Shown: positions 8,300-18,108, counted from the stretch's first letter. The stretch: DNA of 64,000 nucleotides from Bacillus_AD sp047238185 (GCF_047238185.1 NZ_JBDFMI010000001.1:558001-622000); one strand, 5' to 3'. Notes: generated by a model from the letters alone, not told the origin. A program made the numbers and translations.

Positions 8300-9253
8300 T
8301 TAATTTTTCTTATGAAGCAACTTTTTAGCTTTGTCTGTATTGGCAAAATGGAGCTTGGTAAAGGTTTTTAAACTATCCATCCCTTTTCTTTCGATTAGCT
8401 TGGCGGCAGCGAGGTCAACAGCCGGTCCGGCCCCTTTAGGGATCGTGAAACCGGCTTGCTGGCTAAGTTCGTCGAATTTTCTCACGAATGCTGCACGCGC
8501 CAATATAGAAGCTGCAGCTACACTTGAATGGACACTTTCCGCCCCGGTGCTTAAATAAATTTGCTTGCACTGGAACATTTCCTGGTCCTTTAAATAGTTG
8601 AAGAAAACATCAGGCTGGGCAAATTGGTCGATCAAGATGGCTTCTGCTTCGATTGGCTTAATTTTTTCGATCAGCTTTTTCAAGGCTAGATTGTGAAGAT
8701 AGGCTTTTATTTTTCCTTGGGACATTCCGCTTGCTTGCAGCCTGTTATATTTTTCATTATCCAAAACTAGTAGTGTAAAAGGGATTGCGTGCTTTAATTG
8801 AGAAGCAATCTCTAATATTTGCGGGTCTTTGAGGTTCTTGGAGTCCTTAACGCCAAGCTCCTTCAATAAAGGTATTTTTTCGGCTGGCGCATAGGCGGCC
8901 GCTACGGTAATCGGTCCGAAATAATCTCCTGTGCCTACTTCATCTGAACCGATGACACTCATACTCCCTATAGTTGCTGGAGGGGAATATGAATGATGCT
9001 TCACCGTGTTTTTCTTAGCTGGCGGAATGGAAGCCGGTTTATATGCCTGCTTGCTTTGCCATTTGCTTGCTTCTGTTTCCGCATTGGATCCTTGAAATAA
9101 AACCTTGCCGGATTTATAGGCTGTGACCGTGCATCCGGCTGGTTTGGCTGTAAATACAGAGCCCTGGGGTGCCTTTGCGTTTTGTGAAGCATGGTAATAT
9201 GTACTCATTTCAGATATGGTTGCCATATTCATTTGTAAGACAACATTTCCCAT
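8300..9253 (-). CDS. rnhC: Ribonuclease HIII
   Basis: The 317-residue enzyme cleaves the RNA strand of RNA-DNA hybrids. It has the N-terminal TBP-like substrate-binding domain special to RNase HIII (about 1-85, GSVFTAKPAGCTVTAYKSGK) and a catalytic domain opening with VIGSDEVGTGDYFGPI, the D-E-D site. The start at 9253 has AAAGGAG 11 bases upstream; a GTG four codons earlier abuts that site and is less likely. It lies between pheT and zapA as in B. subtilis. Confidence 0.95.
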   Translation of the reverse strand: MGNVVLQMNMATISEMSTYYHASQNAKAPQGSVFTAKPAGCTVTAYKSGKVLFQGSNAETEASKWQSKQAYKPASIPPAKKNTVKHHSYSPPATIGSMSVIGSDEVGTGDYFGPITVAAAYAPAEKIPLLKELGVKDSKNLKDPQILEIASQLKHAIPFTLLVLDNEKYNRLQASGMSQGKIKAYLHNLALKKLIEKIKPIEAEAILIDQFAQPDVFFNYLKDQEMFQCKQIYLSTGAESVHSSVAAASILARAAFVRKFDELSQQAGFTIPKGAGPAVDLAAAKLIERKGMDSLKTFTKLHFANTDKAKKLLHKKN

Positions 9254-9685
9254 TGTTCTCTTCACTCCTTTATAAGGGACTGTTCTCCATTATATACTAC
9301 ATTGGCTGTTTTTATAGGCGCACCTCTAAAAAGAAAGAATCCAGTCACGAAGAAATTGCAGGCTAATGCCACATCTGCCATGCATGCATCTGCCTCTTTT
9401 TTTCTGGGTGCGGCTTCATTCAAACCTGTTTTCGCTGGAGGATGAATCTCTTTTCCCTGAGTATAATCTAACAGTCTAATTGTCTCTATATAGTGCACCT
9501 AAGAGTATGGTAAATACTATATTCCACATCCCTTTTTAATCCCCTTTATTGAGTGATTGACTTTCTGCTGCATCTCTCGGATCCCTACTAGGACTGTAGG
9601 GCAATCTTTTGCTTTAATACTTTCAAGGACCCAACGTTCATGTTATTATAGAGATTAGGATTCTTTGGAATAGGGGGATATGACC
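9254..9685. other. Intergenic region between rnhC and zapA, with weak promoter candidate
   Basis: This 430-base divergent gap has no convincing gene; a short minus-strand frame here has no ribosome site and no recognised family. A small hairpin CCCTAC...GTAGGG lies at 9583-9601. A possible zapA promoter is TTTCAA (9621-9626) with TATTAT (9644-9649) at 17-base spacing. Confidence 0.4.
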
Positions 9686-9946
9686 TTGTCAGACGGAAAA
9701 AAAAACAAAATTACAGTTGATATATACGGGCAGCAGTACACGATTGTCGGCACAGAATCTTCAAGTCATATCCGGTTAGTTGCCTCGATCGTGGACGATC
9801 GGATGCGTGAAATTAGTGATAAGAATCCTAATTTGGACGTGAGCCGGTTAGCTGTGTTGACTGCTGTGAATGCAATCCATGACTATTTGAAACTAAAAGA
9901 TACGTTGGATGCAATCGAGATGGAACAAAAGACGGAAAAGGATTGA
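9686..9946 (+). CDS. zapA: Cell division protein ZapA
   Basis: The roughly 86-residue protein promotes FtsZ bundling at the Z-ring. It shows the ZapA core VDIYGQQYTIVGTESSSHI, VDDRMREI and a C-terminal coiled coil. The TTG at 9686 is chosen as start, giving MSDGKKNK as in B. subtilis ZapA, because the GGGGG site lies 8 bases before it but only two bases before the ATG at 9680. It is followed at once by cvpA. Confidence 0.93.
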   Translation: MSDGKKNKITVDIYGQQYTIVGTESSSHIRLVASIVDDRMREISDKNPNLDVSRLAVLTAVNAIHDYLKLKDTLDAIEMEQKTEKD

Positions 9947-9951
9947 AATGA

Positions 9952-10494
9952 ATGTTTGACATACTATTGATAGCTATGTTTCTGATCGGCATTGCCGTTG
10001 GTCTGAGGCGCGGTCTGATTCTTCAGCTTATACATATAACAGGCTTTTTGGTGGCCTTTATAGCCGCGGTTGTCTACTATGATGCGCTGGCTCCGAAGCT
10101 TGAATTATGGATTCCTTTTCCTTCAATGGGAGATGCAAGCTCTGTAAGTACCTTGTTTAAGGGAATTGGTTTAGAAAATGCTTATTATAACGCTATAGCG
10201 TTTATTATTATCTTCTTTGCTGTAAAGATTTTATGGCAAGTATTCGGAAGTATGCTGGATTTCATTGCATCATTCCCGATTCTGAAGCAGCTGAATCGGT
10301 GGGGAGGCGGAGTACTGGGATTCCTTGAGGTATACTTGGTTGTTTTTATTCTGTTGTTCTTGGCGGCATTGGTTCCGATTCCATTCATCCAGGACCATGT
10401 GCAGAACTCCTTTATTGCAGAGTCGATGATTAAGCATACACCACTGCTTTCTGAGAAGCTTAAAGAACTGTGGTTTCACTATACGTCAGCATAA
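9952..10494 (+). CDS. CvpA family membrane protein YshB
   Basis: The 180-residue protein has four predicted membrane helices and the CvpA signature near the start (IAVGLRRGLILQ) and in the middle (FGSMLDFIASFPILKQLNRW). The family is named for colicin V production in E. coli; its role in bacilli is not settled. It follows zapA by five bases and is likely cotranscribed. The terminator at 10498-10547 closes the unit. Confidence 0.9.
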   Translation: MFDILLIAMFLIGIAVGLRRGLILQLIHITGFLVAFIAAVVYYDALAPKLELWIPFPSMGDASSVSTLFKGIGLENAYYNAIAFIIIFFAVKILWQVFGSMLDFIASFPILKQLNRWGGGVLGFLEVYLVVFILLFLAALVPIPFIQDHVQNSFIAESMIKHTPLLSEKLKELWFHYTSA

Positions 10495-10497
10495 GGC

Positions 10498-10547
10498 TGA
10501 TCCAAAAAAGCTGAACATCCACTTTGGCTTTTTTGGATTAGCTTTTT
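10498..10547 (+). terminator. Terminator after cvpA
   Basis: ATCCAAAAAAGC pairs with GCTTTTTTGGAT across a 17-base loop and a T-rich tail follows. Confidence 0.75.
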
Positions 10548-10709
10548 TATATGCAGGATAAAAGATAGGCAGTTATCATCTAGTCAGCAGGGGAATACTT
10601 GTGATTGGGGAAAGAGAAAGGTATCTTTAATTACAGATGGCCTGGTTTGTCCATACATAGACAGATTGTGCATTAAACGCGAACTATTCAATGGAAGCGG
10701 TGATTGTAT

Positions 10710-12425
10710 ATGACGATAAATAAAAAAGATGTAATTAAATTGTTGGAGAGAATTGCTCTCTATATGGAATTGAAGGGGGAAAACCCTTTTAAGACATCTG
10801 CATTCAGGAAAGCGGCAGCTGCTTTGGAGAACGATCAAAGAAGCTTAATGGAAATCGAAGATTTTACGGCTTTGTCCGGCATCGGGAAAGGAACAGCGGC
10901 GGTTATAGATGACTATATGGAAACCGGGAAGTCGGCCGTATTAGAAGAATTGCAGAGTGAAGTACCAGAAGGGTTGATTCCCTTGCTGCAGATTGCAGGC
11001 CTTGGCGGAAAGAAAATCGCCAAGCTTTATAAAGAGCTCCATATCACTAATAAAGACGAATTATTGGCAGCCTGCGAGGCGAATAAGGTAAGCGCATTGG
11101 CAGGGTTCGGAGCCAAATCAGAAGAAAAAATCCTTCACGCGCTGAAAGAAGCCGGAAGCGGGCCGGATCGGCTTCCGTTGGCCTTTGTCCTTCCGATTGC
11201 ATCCGAAATTGAGCGCTTCTTAGAAACTATTCCTGAAGTTGAGAAGTATTCAAGGGCAGGCAGCCTGCGCAGAATGAGAGAGACCGTAAAGGATCTCGAT
11301 TTTATCATTGCCACCCACGAACCTAAAGCAGTCCGGGAGAAGCTCTTGAAGCTGCCGAAGGTAAAAAATATTATTGGAGCCGGAGATACAAAGGTATCGG
11401 TCACTTTAGCCTACCAGTATGATGTAAGCATCGACTTCCGCATGATTAAACCTGAGGAGTTTTTTACAACACTTCATCATTTCACAGGTTCAAAAGACCA
11501 TAATGTCCGCATGCGCCAGCTGGCTAAGGAACGCGGAGAGAAAATCAGCGAGTATGGGGTGGAGCAGTCTGGTGACGGCGAAGTATTAACTTTCGGAAGT
11601 GAAGAAGCATTTTACCATCACTTCGGATTGCCCTTTATACCGCCTGAATGCAGGGAAGACGGTTCGGAAGTCGACTCATTTCCTAGCGGTGAATTGATTG
11701 GATTAGAGGATATCCGAGGGGATATCCATATGCATTCCACTTGGAGCGACGGAGCATATTCCATTGAAGAAATGATAGAAGCATGCCGCGCAAAAGGATA
11801 TGCGTATATGGCGATTACCGATCATTCACAATATTTGAAGGTCGCAAACGGTTTGACGCCGGATCGGATGAGAGAGCAAATCCAACTCATTAAGGAGTAT
11901 AATAAGAAATACGATGATATCGAAGTACTGTCGGGTATCGAAATGGACATTCTTCCTGACGGATCGCTCGATTTCGATGACGGGCTTCTTGAGGAATTGG
12001 ATGTGGTAATTGCCAGCATCCATTCCAGCTTCTCGCAAAGCCGGGAGCAAATCATGAAAAGGCTGCGTACAGCGCTTGAAAATCCGAATGTGGATATCAT
12101 CGCGCATCCAACTGGACGCCTAATCGGAAAAAGAGACGGTTATGATGTTGATGTTGACCAGCTGATTGAATGGGCCAAAGAGACGAATACAGCATTGGAA
12201 TTGAATGCAAATCCGAATCGTTTGGATTTATCGGTCGATAACCTGAAAAAAGCCCAGGAGGCAGGTGTGCGCATTGTCATCAATACAGATGCCCATAGTA
12301 CCGATATGCTGGAGCATATGCCGATTGGCGTTTCTGCAGCGATGAAAGCTCTACTGTCAAAAGAAACAGTATTGAATACGGGAAGCGCAGACCAATTGAT
12401 TGCTTTCCTGAAACGTAATGATTAA
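10710..12425 (+). CDS. polX: DNA polymerase/3'-5' exonuclease PolX
   Basis: The 571-residue protein is a bacterial family X polymerase for gap filling in base excision repair. N-terminal helix-hairpin-helix segments (FTALSGIGKGTAAVIDDY, IAGLGGKKIAKLY) lead into the nucleotidyltransferase palm (AGSLRRMRETVKDLDFII). The C-terminal PHP domain begins at DIHMHSTWSDG and has ITDHSQ, GIEMDI, IAHP and NTDAHS, the metal ligands of the 3'-5' exonuclease. The ATG at 10710 is preferred to a TTG two codons earlier. mutS2 follows within 40 bases. Confidence 0.96.
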   Translation: MTINKKDVIKLLERIALYMELKGENPFKTSAFRKAAAALENDQRSLMEIEDFTALSGIGKGTAAVIDDYMETGKSAVLEELQSEVPEGLIPLLQIAGLGGKKIAKLYKELHITNKDELLAACEANKVSALAGFGAKSEEKILHALKEAGSGPDRLPLAFVLPIASEIERFLETIPEVEKYSRAGSLRRMRETVKDLDFIIATHEPKAVREKLLKLPKVKNIIGAGDTKVSVTLAYQYDVSIDFRMIKPEEFFTTLHHFTGSKDHNVRMRQLAKERGEKISEYGVEQSGDGEVLTFGSEEAFYHHFGLPFIPPECREDGSEVDSFPSGELIGLEDIRGDIHMHSTWSDGAYSIEEMIEACRAKGYAYMAITDHSQYLKVANGLTPDRMREQIQLIKEYNKKYDDIEVLSGIEMDILPDGSLDFDDGLLEELDVVIASIHSSFSQSREQIMKRLRTALENPNVDIIAHPTGRLIGKRDGYDVDVDQLIEWAKETNTALELNANPNRLDLSVDNLKKAQEAGVRIVINTDAHSTDMLEHMPIGVSAAMKALLSKETVLNTGSADQLIAFLKRND

Positions 12426-12460
12426 ATAAGAAAATTAAGTCTTGAGGAGGATTATTCTCC

Positions 12461-14812
12461 GTGAATAATAAATCATTAAAAGCATTGGAATTTGATAAGA
12501 TACGGGAACAATTAATGCAATTTGCTGCATCCTCGCTAGGAAGAAAGCGAGTGAAGGATCTTTTGCCATCAGTTTCTTTTCAAGAAGTCGACAAATGGCA
12601 AGCGGAAACAGATGAAGGAGCAACGGTCATCAGGCTGAAGGGAAGAGCCCCTCTGGACGGCATCTTTGATATCGGTCCCCATGCCAAACGTGCAAAGATC
12701 GGCGGTATGCTAAGCCCGAATGAATTGAAAGAGGTGGCATCAACGTTGCGTGCCAGCCGCAGATTGCAGCGCTTTATTGAAGACATGGTGGAAGATGAAA
12801 TTGAATTGCCGCTGTTATCTGAACAAATCCATTCTTTATACGATCTTTTTGATCTGGAAAAATGGATCGCCAATGCAATTGGCGACCAGGGTGAAGTGTT
12901 GGATTCTGCGAGCGATAAGCTGCGGACAATCCGCCATCAATTAAGAACAAATGAAGCAAGAGTCAGAGAAAAGCTGGAAAGCATGATTAGATCCTCTAAT
13001 GCTGCCACTACCTTGTCGGACAGCATTATTACCATCCGGAACGATCGTTTTGTCATTCCGGTCAAACAAGAATACAAGGGCGTGTATGGAGGCATCATCC
13101 ATGACCAGTCTTCATCCGGACAAACCTTATTTATTGAACCACAGGCTATTGTTTCATTGAATAATGCTTTGCAGGAAGCAAAAGCAAACGAGCAGCAGGA
13201 GATAGAACGCATTTTGATCCAGCTATCGGCAACAGTCGGCGAGTATTCATCAGAGCTTTTGCATAGCGTATACGTACTGGGCTGCATGGATTTCATTTTC
13301 GCCAAAGCGCGCTATGCCCATAGCATAAAAGCATCAAAACCAAAGCTGAATAATGAAGGGTATATGAAGCTTGTAAAGGCCCGCCATCCATTGATTGACC
13401 GTTCCCAGGTGGTTGCGAACGACATCGTTTTGGGAAAAGATTTTTCGACCATCGTTATAACTGGTCCGAATACGGGAGGTAAAACGGTTGCCTTAAAAAC
13501 TGTCGGGCTTAGCTGCTTGATGGCACAGGCCGGCTTGCAGATTCCGGCTTTGGATGGCTCTGAAATCGGGGTATTTGAAAAAATCTTCGCTGATATCGGT
13601 GATGAACAATCTATTGAGCAAAGTCTGAGTACATTTTCTTCACATATGGTCAATATAGTGGAAATTCTGGATGAGGTCGATGAGCATACGTTAGTTCTGT
13701 TCGATGAACTCGGTGCCGGTACCGATCCGCAGGAAGGGGCTGCACTCGCTATTTCCATTCTGGATGAAGTGCACGGAAGAGGAACGCGAATCATAGCGAC
13801 CACCCATTACCCTGAATTGAAAGCGTACGGATACAATCGGGAAGGTGTCATTAATGCCAGCGTCGAATTTGACATTGAGACACTGAGCCCAACCTATCGT
13901 CTGCTGATCGGTGTGCCAGGGCGAAGCAACGCTTTTGAAATTTCGAAAAAGCTGGGCCTTCAGCCTTGGATCATTGAGCATGCAAGGGGCTATATAGGAG
14001 AAGATACGAATAAAGTTGAAAATATGATTGCTTCTCTAGAAGAAAGCCGGAGACAAGCTGAAAATGAAAAAGTGGAAGCACGCGATTATTTGCGGAGCGC
14101 CGAGAAGCTGCACCACGATCTTCAAAAGGAAATGCAACAATACTACGAAGACAAAGATGAGCAATTGGAAAAGGCTAAAATAAAAGCGCAAAGCATCATT
14201 GAAAAAGCGAAAGAAGAAGCGGAAGAAATCATTTCAGACCTTCGCAATCTGCGCTTGAATAAACAGGCTGAAGTAAAAGAGCATGAACTGATAGAGGCGC
14301 GCAAGAAGCTTGAGGAAGCTGCACCAAAATTGAAGAAAAAGAAAAAAGTGGCGAGCAAACAAGACCATGTCCTTCAACCGGGTGATGAGGTGAAGGTTCT
14401 AAGTTTGAATGGAAAAGGCGCTTTGGTTGACCGTGTATCCAGCAATGAATGGCTTGTGCAGATCGGTATTATGAAAATGAAAGTGAAAGAACAGGATCTT
14501 CAATTTATTAACGCACCAAAGCCTGTGGAAACGAAGCCTCTTGCAACAGTAAAAGGCAAGGATTTTCATGTGAGCCTGGAGCTGGACTTGCGCGGTGAAC
14601 GCTATGAAAATGCACTGATGCGCGTCGAAAAATATATTGATGATGCATTGCTGGCCGGATATCCAAGAGTATCCATCATCCATGGAAAAGGAACGGGTGC
14701 ATTGCGCCAAGGGGTTCAGGAATATTTGAAAAACCATCGTTCTGTTAAAAAAATTCGCTTTGGTGAACAGGGTGAAGGCGGCAGTGGTGTGACCATTGCA
14801 GAATTGAAATAG
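12461..14812 (+). CDS. mutS2: Endonuclease MutS2
   Basis: The 783-residue MutS homologue acts on recombination intermediates or collided ribosomes rather than in mismatch repair. It lacks the mismatch-binding domain and has MutS lever/core, the ATPase with Walker A GPNTGGKTVALKT and Walker B LVLFDELGAGTDP, a long coiled coil (about 510-640), a KOW-like stretch and a C-terminal Smr nuclease domain with LDLRGERYENAL and IIHGKGTGALR. The start is GTG with GAGGAGG ten bases upstream. Called mutSB in B. subtilis. Confidence 0.96.
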   Translation: MNNKSLKALEFDKIREQLMQFAASSLGRKRVKDLLPSVSFQEVDKWQAETDEGATVIRLKGRAPLDGIFDIGPHAKRAKIGGMLSPNELKEVASTLRASRRLQRFIEDMVEDEIELPLLSEQIHSLYDLFDLEKWIANAIGDQGEVLDSASDKLRTIRHQLRTNEARVREKLESMIRSSNAATTLSDSIITIRNDRFVIPVKQEYKGVYGGIIHDQSSSGQTLFIEPQAIVSLNNALQEAKANEQQEIERILIQLSATVGEYSSELLHSVYVLGCMDFIFAKARYAHSIKASKPKLNNEGYMKLVKARHPLIDRSQVVANDIVLGKDFSTIVITGPNTGGKTVALKTVGLSCLMAQAGLQIPALDGSEIGVFEKIFADIGDEQSIEQSLSTFSSHMVNIVEILDEVDEHTLVLFDELGAGTDPQEGAALAISILDEVHGRGTRIIATTHYPELKAYGYNREGVINASVEFDIETLSPTYRLLIGVPGRSNAFEISKKLGLQPWIIEHARGYIGEDTNKVENMIASLEESRRQAENEKVEARDYLRSAEKLHHDLQKEMQQYYEDKDEQLEKAKIKAQSIIEKAKEEAEEIISDLRNLRLNKQAEVKEHELIEARKKLEEAAPKLKKKKKVASKQDHVLQPGDEVKVLSLNGKGALVDRVSSNEWLVQIGIMKMKVKEQDLQFINAPKPVETKPLATVKGKDFHVSLELDLRGERYENALMRVEKYIDDALLAGYPRVSIIHGKGTGALRQGVQEYLKNHRSVKKIRFGEQGEGGSGVTIAELK

Positions 14813-14838
14813 GCAAATTAACGATAGGAGCCAATTAT

Positions 14839-15258
14839 ATGGAAGCATTTTGGTCTAATAGTTATGTATTTATCGCTGCCTATTGCAGTGTAGCCCTTCT
14901 CTGCACGGTTGTATTTCTTGCTGTGTTCGAACTTGTGACCAAATACAGGAACTGGGAAGAAATCAAAAAGGGAAATGTGGCAGTCGCGATGGCTACAGGC
15001 GGGAAAATATTCGGGATTGCGAATATTTTCCGCCATTCCATCCTGGAGCATGATAGTCTTATTGATATGATTTATTGGGGAATCTATGGATTTATCTTAT
15101 TGGTGGCAGGTTACTTTATTTTTGAATTTTTGACACCGGGTTTTAAAATCGATGAAGAAATTAAAAATGATAACCGGGCTGTCGGCCTGATTGCTATGAT
15201 TATTTCGGTCGGGCTTTCCTACATCATTGGGGCGGGCATAACCGGGATATCACAATGA
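14839..15258 (+). CDS. yshE: DUF350 family membrane protein YshE
   Basis: The 139-residue protein has four membrane helices and two copies of the DUF350 pattern (ELVTKYRNWEEIKKGNVAVA and FKIDEEIKNDNRAVGLIAMI). The function is unknown. TAGGAG precedes the ATG. It closely follows mutS2 and is followed by a 27-residue membrane peptide gene that may belong to the same transcript. Confidence 0.88.
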   Translation: MEAFWSNSYVFIAAYCSVALLCTVVFLAVFELVTKYRNWEEIKKGNVAVAMATGGKIFGIANIFRHSILEHDSLIDMIYWGIYGFILLVAGYFIFEFLTPGFKIDEEIKNDNRAVGLIAMIISVGLSYIIGAGITGISQ

Positions 15259-15320
15259 GGCCTCATAAACAAAGGTATTTGGAATGGATTTTTCACATGC
15301 AATAAAGGGGAGATGTGGAT

Positions 15321-15404
15321 GTGGAGACATTAGCAAAGGTATTAATCGCTGTTGCAGCCACTTTTATTGTGATCGGGATTGTATTTATGTTTGTCGGCAG
15401 TTAA
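15321..15404 (+). CDS. 27-residue single-helix membrane peptide
   Basis: From a GTG at 15321, ten bases after AAAGGGG, the frame encodes a 27-residue peptide starting METLAKVLIAVAATFIVIGI and ending FMFVGS. It is almost wholly one membrane helix. A GTG two codons earlier is in frame but only four bases from the site. No family is recognised. It lies 62 bases after yshE and before a terminator, so it is probably cotranscribed with yshE. Confidence 0.55.
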   Translation: METLAKVLIAVAATFIVIGIVFMFVGS

Positions 15405-15429
15405 GGGATAGGGGATTTTGGTTATGAAG

Positions 15430-15468
15430 AAGGCAAGCCAGCTTATTGCAAGAAGGCTTGCCTTTTTT
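15430..15468 (+). terminator. Terminator after the yshE unit
   Basis: AAGGCAAGCC pairs with GGCTTGCCTT, followed by a T-run. Confidence 0.9.
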
Positions 15469-15535
15469 TAATCCCTGGAATCGTATTTTTCTTACAGGAC
15501 AAACCATTGAATGGCTTCGGCTTTAATTTTCTTAA

Positions 15536-15564
15536 TTGTCAGTCATTGGTAGGTATATTATAAT
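15536..15564 (+). promoter_or_regulatory. SigA-type promoter of lcfA
   Basis: TTGTCA and TATAAT with a 17-base spacer lie about 40 bases before the lcfA start. No FadR palindrome is visible around it. Confidence 0.7.
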
Positions 15565-15606
15565 TAAATCGGACTATAAGGAAAAAATTTCAAAGGGGGT
15601 TAATGT

Positions 15607-17304
15607 ATGGGAGAGAAAATATGGTTAAAAGAATATCCTTCTGAAATACCAACAACGTTGGACTATGGGGATTTGCCGATCCAATCTTATTTAAAAGATG
15701 CAGCAGAGCAGTATCCCGATAAGGCGGCAATCCATTTTATGGGGAAGGAAGTCACATTCCAACAGCTTTTTGAAGATGCATTGCGATTTGCCAATTATTT
15801 GCGCGGTCTTGGAATTGAAAAAGGCGACCGTGTGGCCATCATGCTTCCGAATACGCCTCAATCCGTCATTGGCTATTTCGGCGTACTGTTTGCGGGAGGT
15901 ATCGTTGTACAGACAAATCCGCTGTATATGGAACGGGAACTTGAGTACCAAATGAAAGACTCTGGTGCGAAGGTAATCCTTACTATGGATGCATTATTCC
16001 CGAGAGTATCATCTATCCAGAAGAATACCGACCTCGAACATATAATTGTAACCGCTATCAAGGATTATTTGCCTTTCCCTAAAAACCTCATTTATCCGTT
16101 CATTCAGAAAAAAAATCTAGGCATCGTTGTGAACGTCCGGCATGAAGGGAACATTCATTTATTGACTGAGATTCTTAAAATGAGCGAGGCGAATGAAATT
16201 CCGTTGGATGTCGATATTGAAAACGATTTGGCATTACTGCAATATACCGGAGGGACAACAGGATTTCCGAAAGGGGTTATGCTCACCCATAAGAACCTCG
16301 TTGCCAATACTAAAATGTGCAAGGCATGGATGTATAAATGTAAAAAAGGAGAGGAATCTGTCCTAGGCATCCTTCCATTTTTCCATGTGTATGGAATGAC
16401 AACTGTCCTTATCTTATCCGTGATGGAAGCATATAAGATGATCCTTCTGCCGAAGTTTGATATCCAAACAGTTCTAAAAACCATCGATAAACAAAAGCCG
16501 ACACTTTTTCCTGGAGCACCGACTATGTATATCGCTATTTTAAATCATAAGGACCTATCCAAGTATGACCTATCGTCAATCCAATCCTGCATTAGCGGAT
16601 CAGCTCCGCTCCCGGTAGAAATCCAAGAGCAATTTGAAAAGGTGACGAACGGTAAATTAGTTGAAGGTTATGGGTTGACGGAAACATCACCAGTTGTCCA
16701 TTCCAACTTCCTGTGGGATCGCCCTCGCATCAGAGGAAGTATTGGCGTTCCATGGCCAGATACAGATTCCGCCATTCTCTCTATGGATACAGGTGAACCG
16801 CTGCAGCCGAATGAAGTTGGCGAAATCGCGGTTAAGGGGCCACAAATTATGCAGGGGTACTGGAACCGGCCTGAAGAGACAGAAGCGGTATTTAAGAATG
16901 GCTGGCTGCTGACAGGCGATTTAGGCTATCAGGATGAAAATGGTTATTTCTATATTGTTGACCGTAAAAAAGACATGATTATCGCAGGAGGGTACAATAT
17001 TTATCCACGTGAAGTGGAAGAAGTGTTATACGAACATAAAGATATTCAGGAGGCTGTAGTGGCAGGTGTGCCAGACCCATACAGAGGAGAAACAGTAAAA
17101 GCTTATATTGTCCTCAAGGAAGGGCGCCAGACAACAGAGGAAGAACTGAACCAATTCGCCAGAAAGCATTTGGCTGCTTATAAAGTGCCCAGAAAATATG
17201 AATTCAGAAGCGAATTGCCAAAAACGGCTGTAGGGAAAATCCTGCGGAGAAACTTGGTAGAAGAAGAGCGCAAGAAAGTAACCGATGAAAAGAAAGAGGC
17301 TTAA
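15607..17304 (+). CDS. lcfA: Long-chain fatty acid-CoA ligase
   Basis: The 565-residue AMP-forming ligase activates long-chain fatty acids to acyl-CoA, the entry step of beta-oxidation. The ATP/AMP signature YTGGTTGFPKGVMLTH is near residue 215, the GYGLTETSP motif near 355, and the C-terminal hinge YFYIVDRKKDMIIAGGYNIY near 460. The catalytic lysine is in LPKTAVGKILRR. AAAGGGGG precedes the ATG. It heads the lcfA-fadR-fadB-etfBA region, as in B. subtilis. Confidence 0.96.
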   Translation: MGEKIWLKEYPSEIPTTLDYGDLPIQSYLKDAAEQYPDKAAIHFMGKEVTFQQLFEDALRFANYLRGLGIEKGDRVAIMLPNTPQSVIGYFGVLFAGGIVVQTNPLYMERELEYQMKDSGAKVILTMDALFPRVSSIQKNTDLEHIIVTAIKDYLPFPKNLIYPFIQKKNLGIVVNVRHEGNIHLLTEILKMSEANEIPLDVDIENDLALLQYTGGTTGFPKGVMLTHKNLVANTKMCKAWMYKCKKGEESVLGILPFFHVYGMTTVLILSVMEAYKMILLPKFDIQTVLKTIDKQKPTLFPGAPTMYIAILNHKDLSKYDLSSIQSCISGSAPLPVEIQEQFEKVTNGKLVEGYGLTETSPVVHSNFLWDRPRIRGSIGVPWPDTDSAILSMDTGEPLQPNEVGEIAVKGPQIMQGYWNRPEETEAVFKNGWLLTGDLGYQDENGYFYIVDRKKDMIIAGGYNIYPREVEEVLYEHKDIQEAVVAGVPDPYRGETVKAYIVLKEGRQTTEEELNQFARKHLAAYKVPRKYEFRSELPKTAVGKILRRNLVEEERKKVTDEKKEA

Positions 17305-17433
17305 TTAATTATCCGCCAAGAGTGCCATTCAATCGGCACACTTGCTTGTATGTTTTGGACAGCCTGTCGGTGCAAAGTGTATAATAGACAGGTTCAATGT
17401 ATGAAGAAGAGCTTCTCGTTTCTTTCTTTTTAC

Positions 17434-17462
17434 TTGACATCCTAGAATAATCAAATTATTAT
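17434..17462 (+). promoter_or_regulatory. SigA-type promoter of fadR
   Basis: TTGACA and TATTAT are separated by 17 bases. The FadR palindrome starts 8 bases after the -10 box, so it overlaps the expected transcription start. Confidence 0.8.
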
Positions 17463-17469
17463 AAAATTA

Positions 17470-17487
17470 TGAATGAATAGTCATTCA
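17470..17487 (+). promoter_or_regulatory. FadR (YsiA) operator
   Basis: TGAATGAATAGTCATTCA is an 18-base inverted repeat that fits the known Bacillus FadR consensus TGAATGAnTAnTCATTCA. Placed at the transcription start of fadR, it should allow autorepression relieved by long-chain acyl-CoA. Confidence 0.9.
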
Positions 17488-17510
17488 TTTCTCTGGAAGG
17501 GGAAGAAACT

Positions 17511-18104
17511 GTGAAGCGAAACAAACCTAAATTCAAACAAATTATTGATGCTGCCGTTGTAGTCATTGCCGAGCACGGCTACCATCAAGCGCAAGTCTCG
17601 AAGATTGCTAAGCAAGCCGGTGTTGCTGATGGAACGATTTATCTATATTTCAAGAATAAAGAGGATATCCTTATCTCTCTTTTTCAAGAAAAAATGGGCG
17701 AATTCGTTGAGAAAATCAGTGCAGAAATTATGCTGAAGGAAAAAGCCTCGGATAAATTGGCGGTTTTGATCCAAACGCACTTCGACATTATGTCGGAAGA
17801 TCCACACCTTGCTGTTGTCACGCAGCTTGAACTGCGCCAGTCCAATAGCCAATTGCGGACACAGATCAATGAGGTGCTAAGAGGTTATTTAAAGCTAGTG
17901 GATGGAATCCTGAAGGAAGGCATGGCGAACGGCGAATTCAAACAGGATTTGAACCATAAGCTGGCCAGACAGATGATTTTCGGAACGCTGGATGAAATTG
18001 TGACTAGCTGGGTTATGAATGACCAGAAATACAGTTTGCCGAAATTATCAGCAGATGTTCACAATCTATTCATTGCTGGGCTTGAACAGAGTGCAGCTGA
18101 CTAA
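17511..18104 (+). CDS. fadR: TetR-family fatty acid degradation regulator FadR
   Basis: The 197-residue repressor has an N-terminal TetR helix-turn-helix (QIIDAAVVVIAEHGY, then GVADGTIYLYFKNKEDIL) and a ligand-binding C-terminal part. Known family members bind long-chain acyl-CoA and leave DNA. The start is GTG with GGAAGGGG upstream. It has its own promoter and operator and ends in a terminator before fadB, which makes it a separate unit here rather than a simple middle gene of an lcfA operon. Confidence 0.95.
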   Translation: MKRNKPKFKQIIDAAVVVIAEHGYHQAQVSKIAKQAGVADGTIYLYFKNKEDILISLFQEKMGEFVEKISAEIMLKEKASDKLAVLIQTHFDIMSEDPHLAVVTQLELRQSNSQLRTQINEVLRGYLKLVDGILKEGMANGEFKQDLNHKLARQMIFGTLDEIVTSWVMNDQKYSLPKLSADVHNLFIAGLEQSAAD

Positions 18105-18108
18105 TGGA

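Noticed and set aside
9262..9498. Minus-strand open frame of 78 codons upstream of rnhC
   Set aside because: No ribosome site and no recognisable protein pattern.
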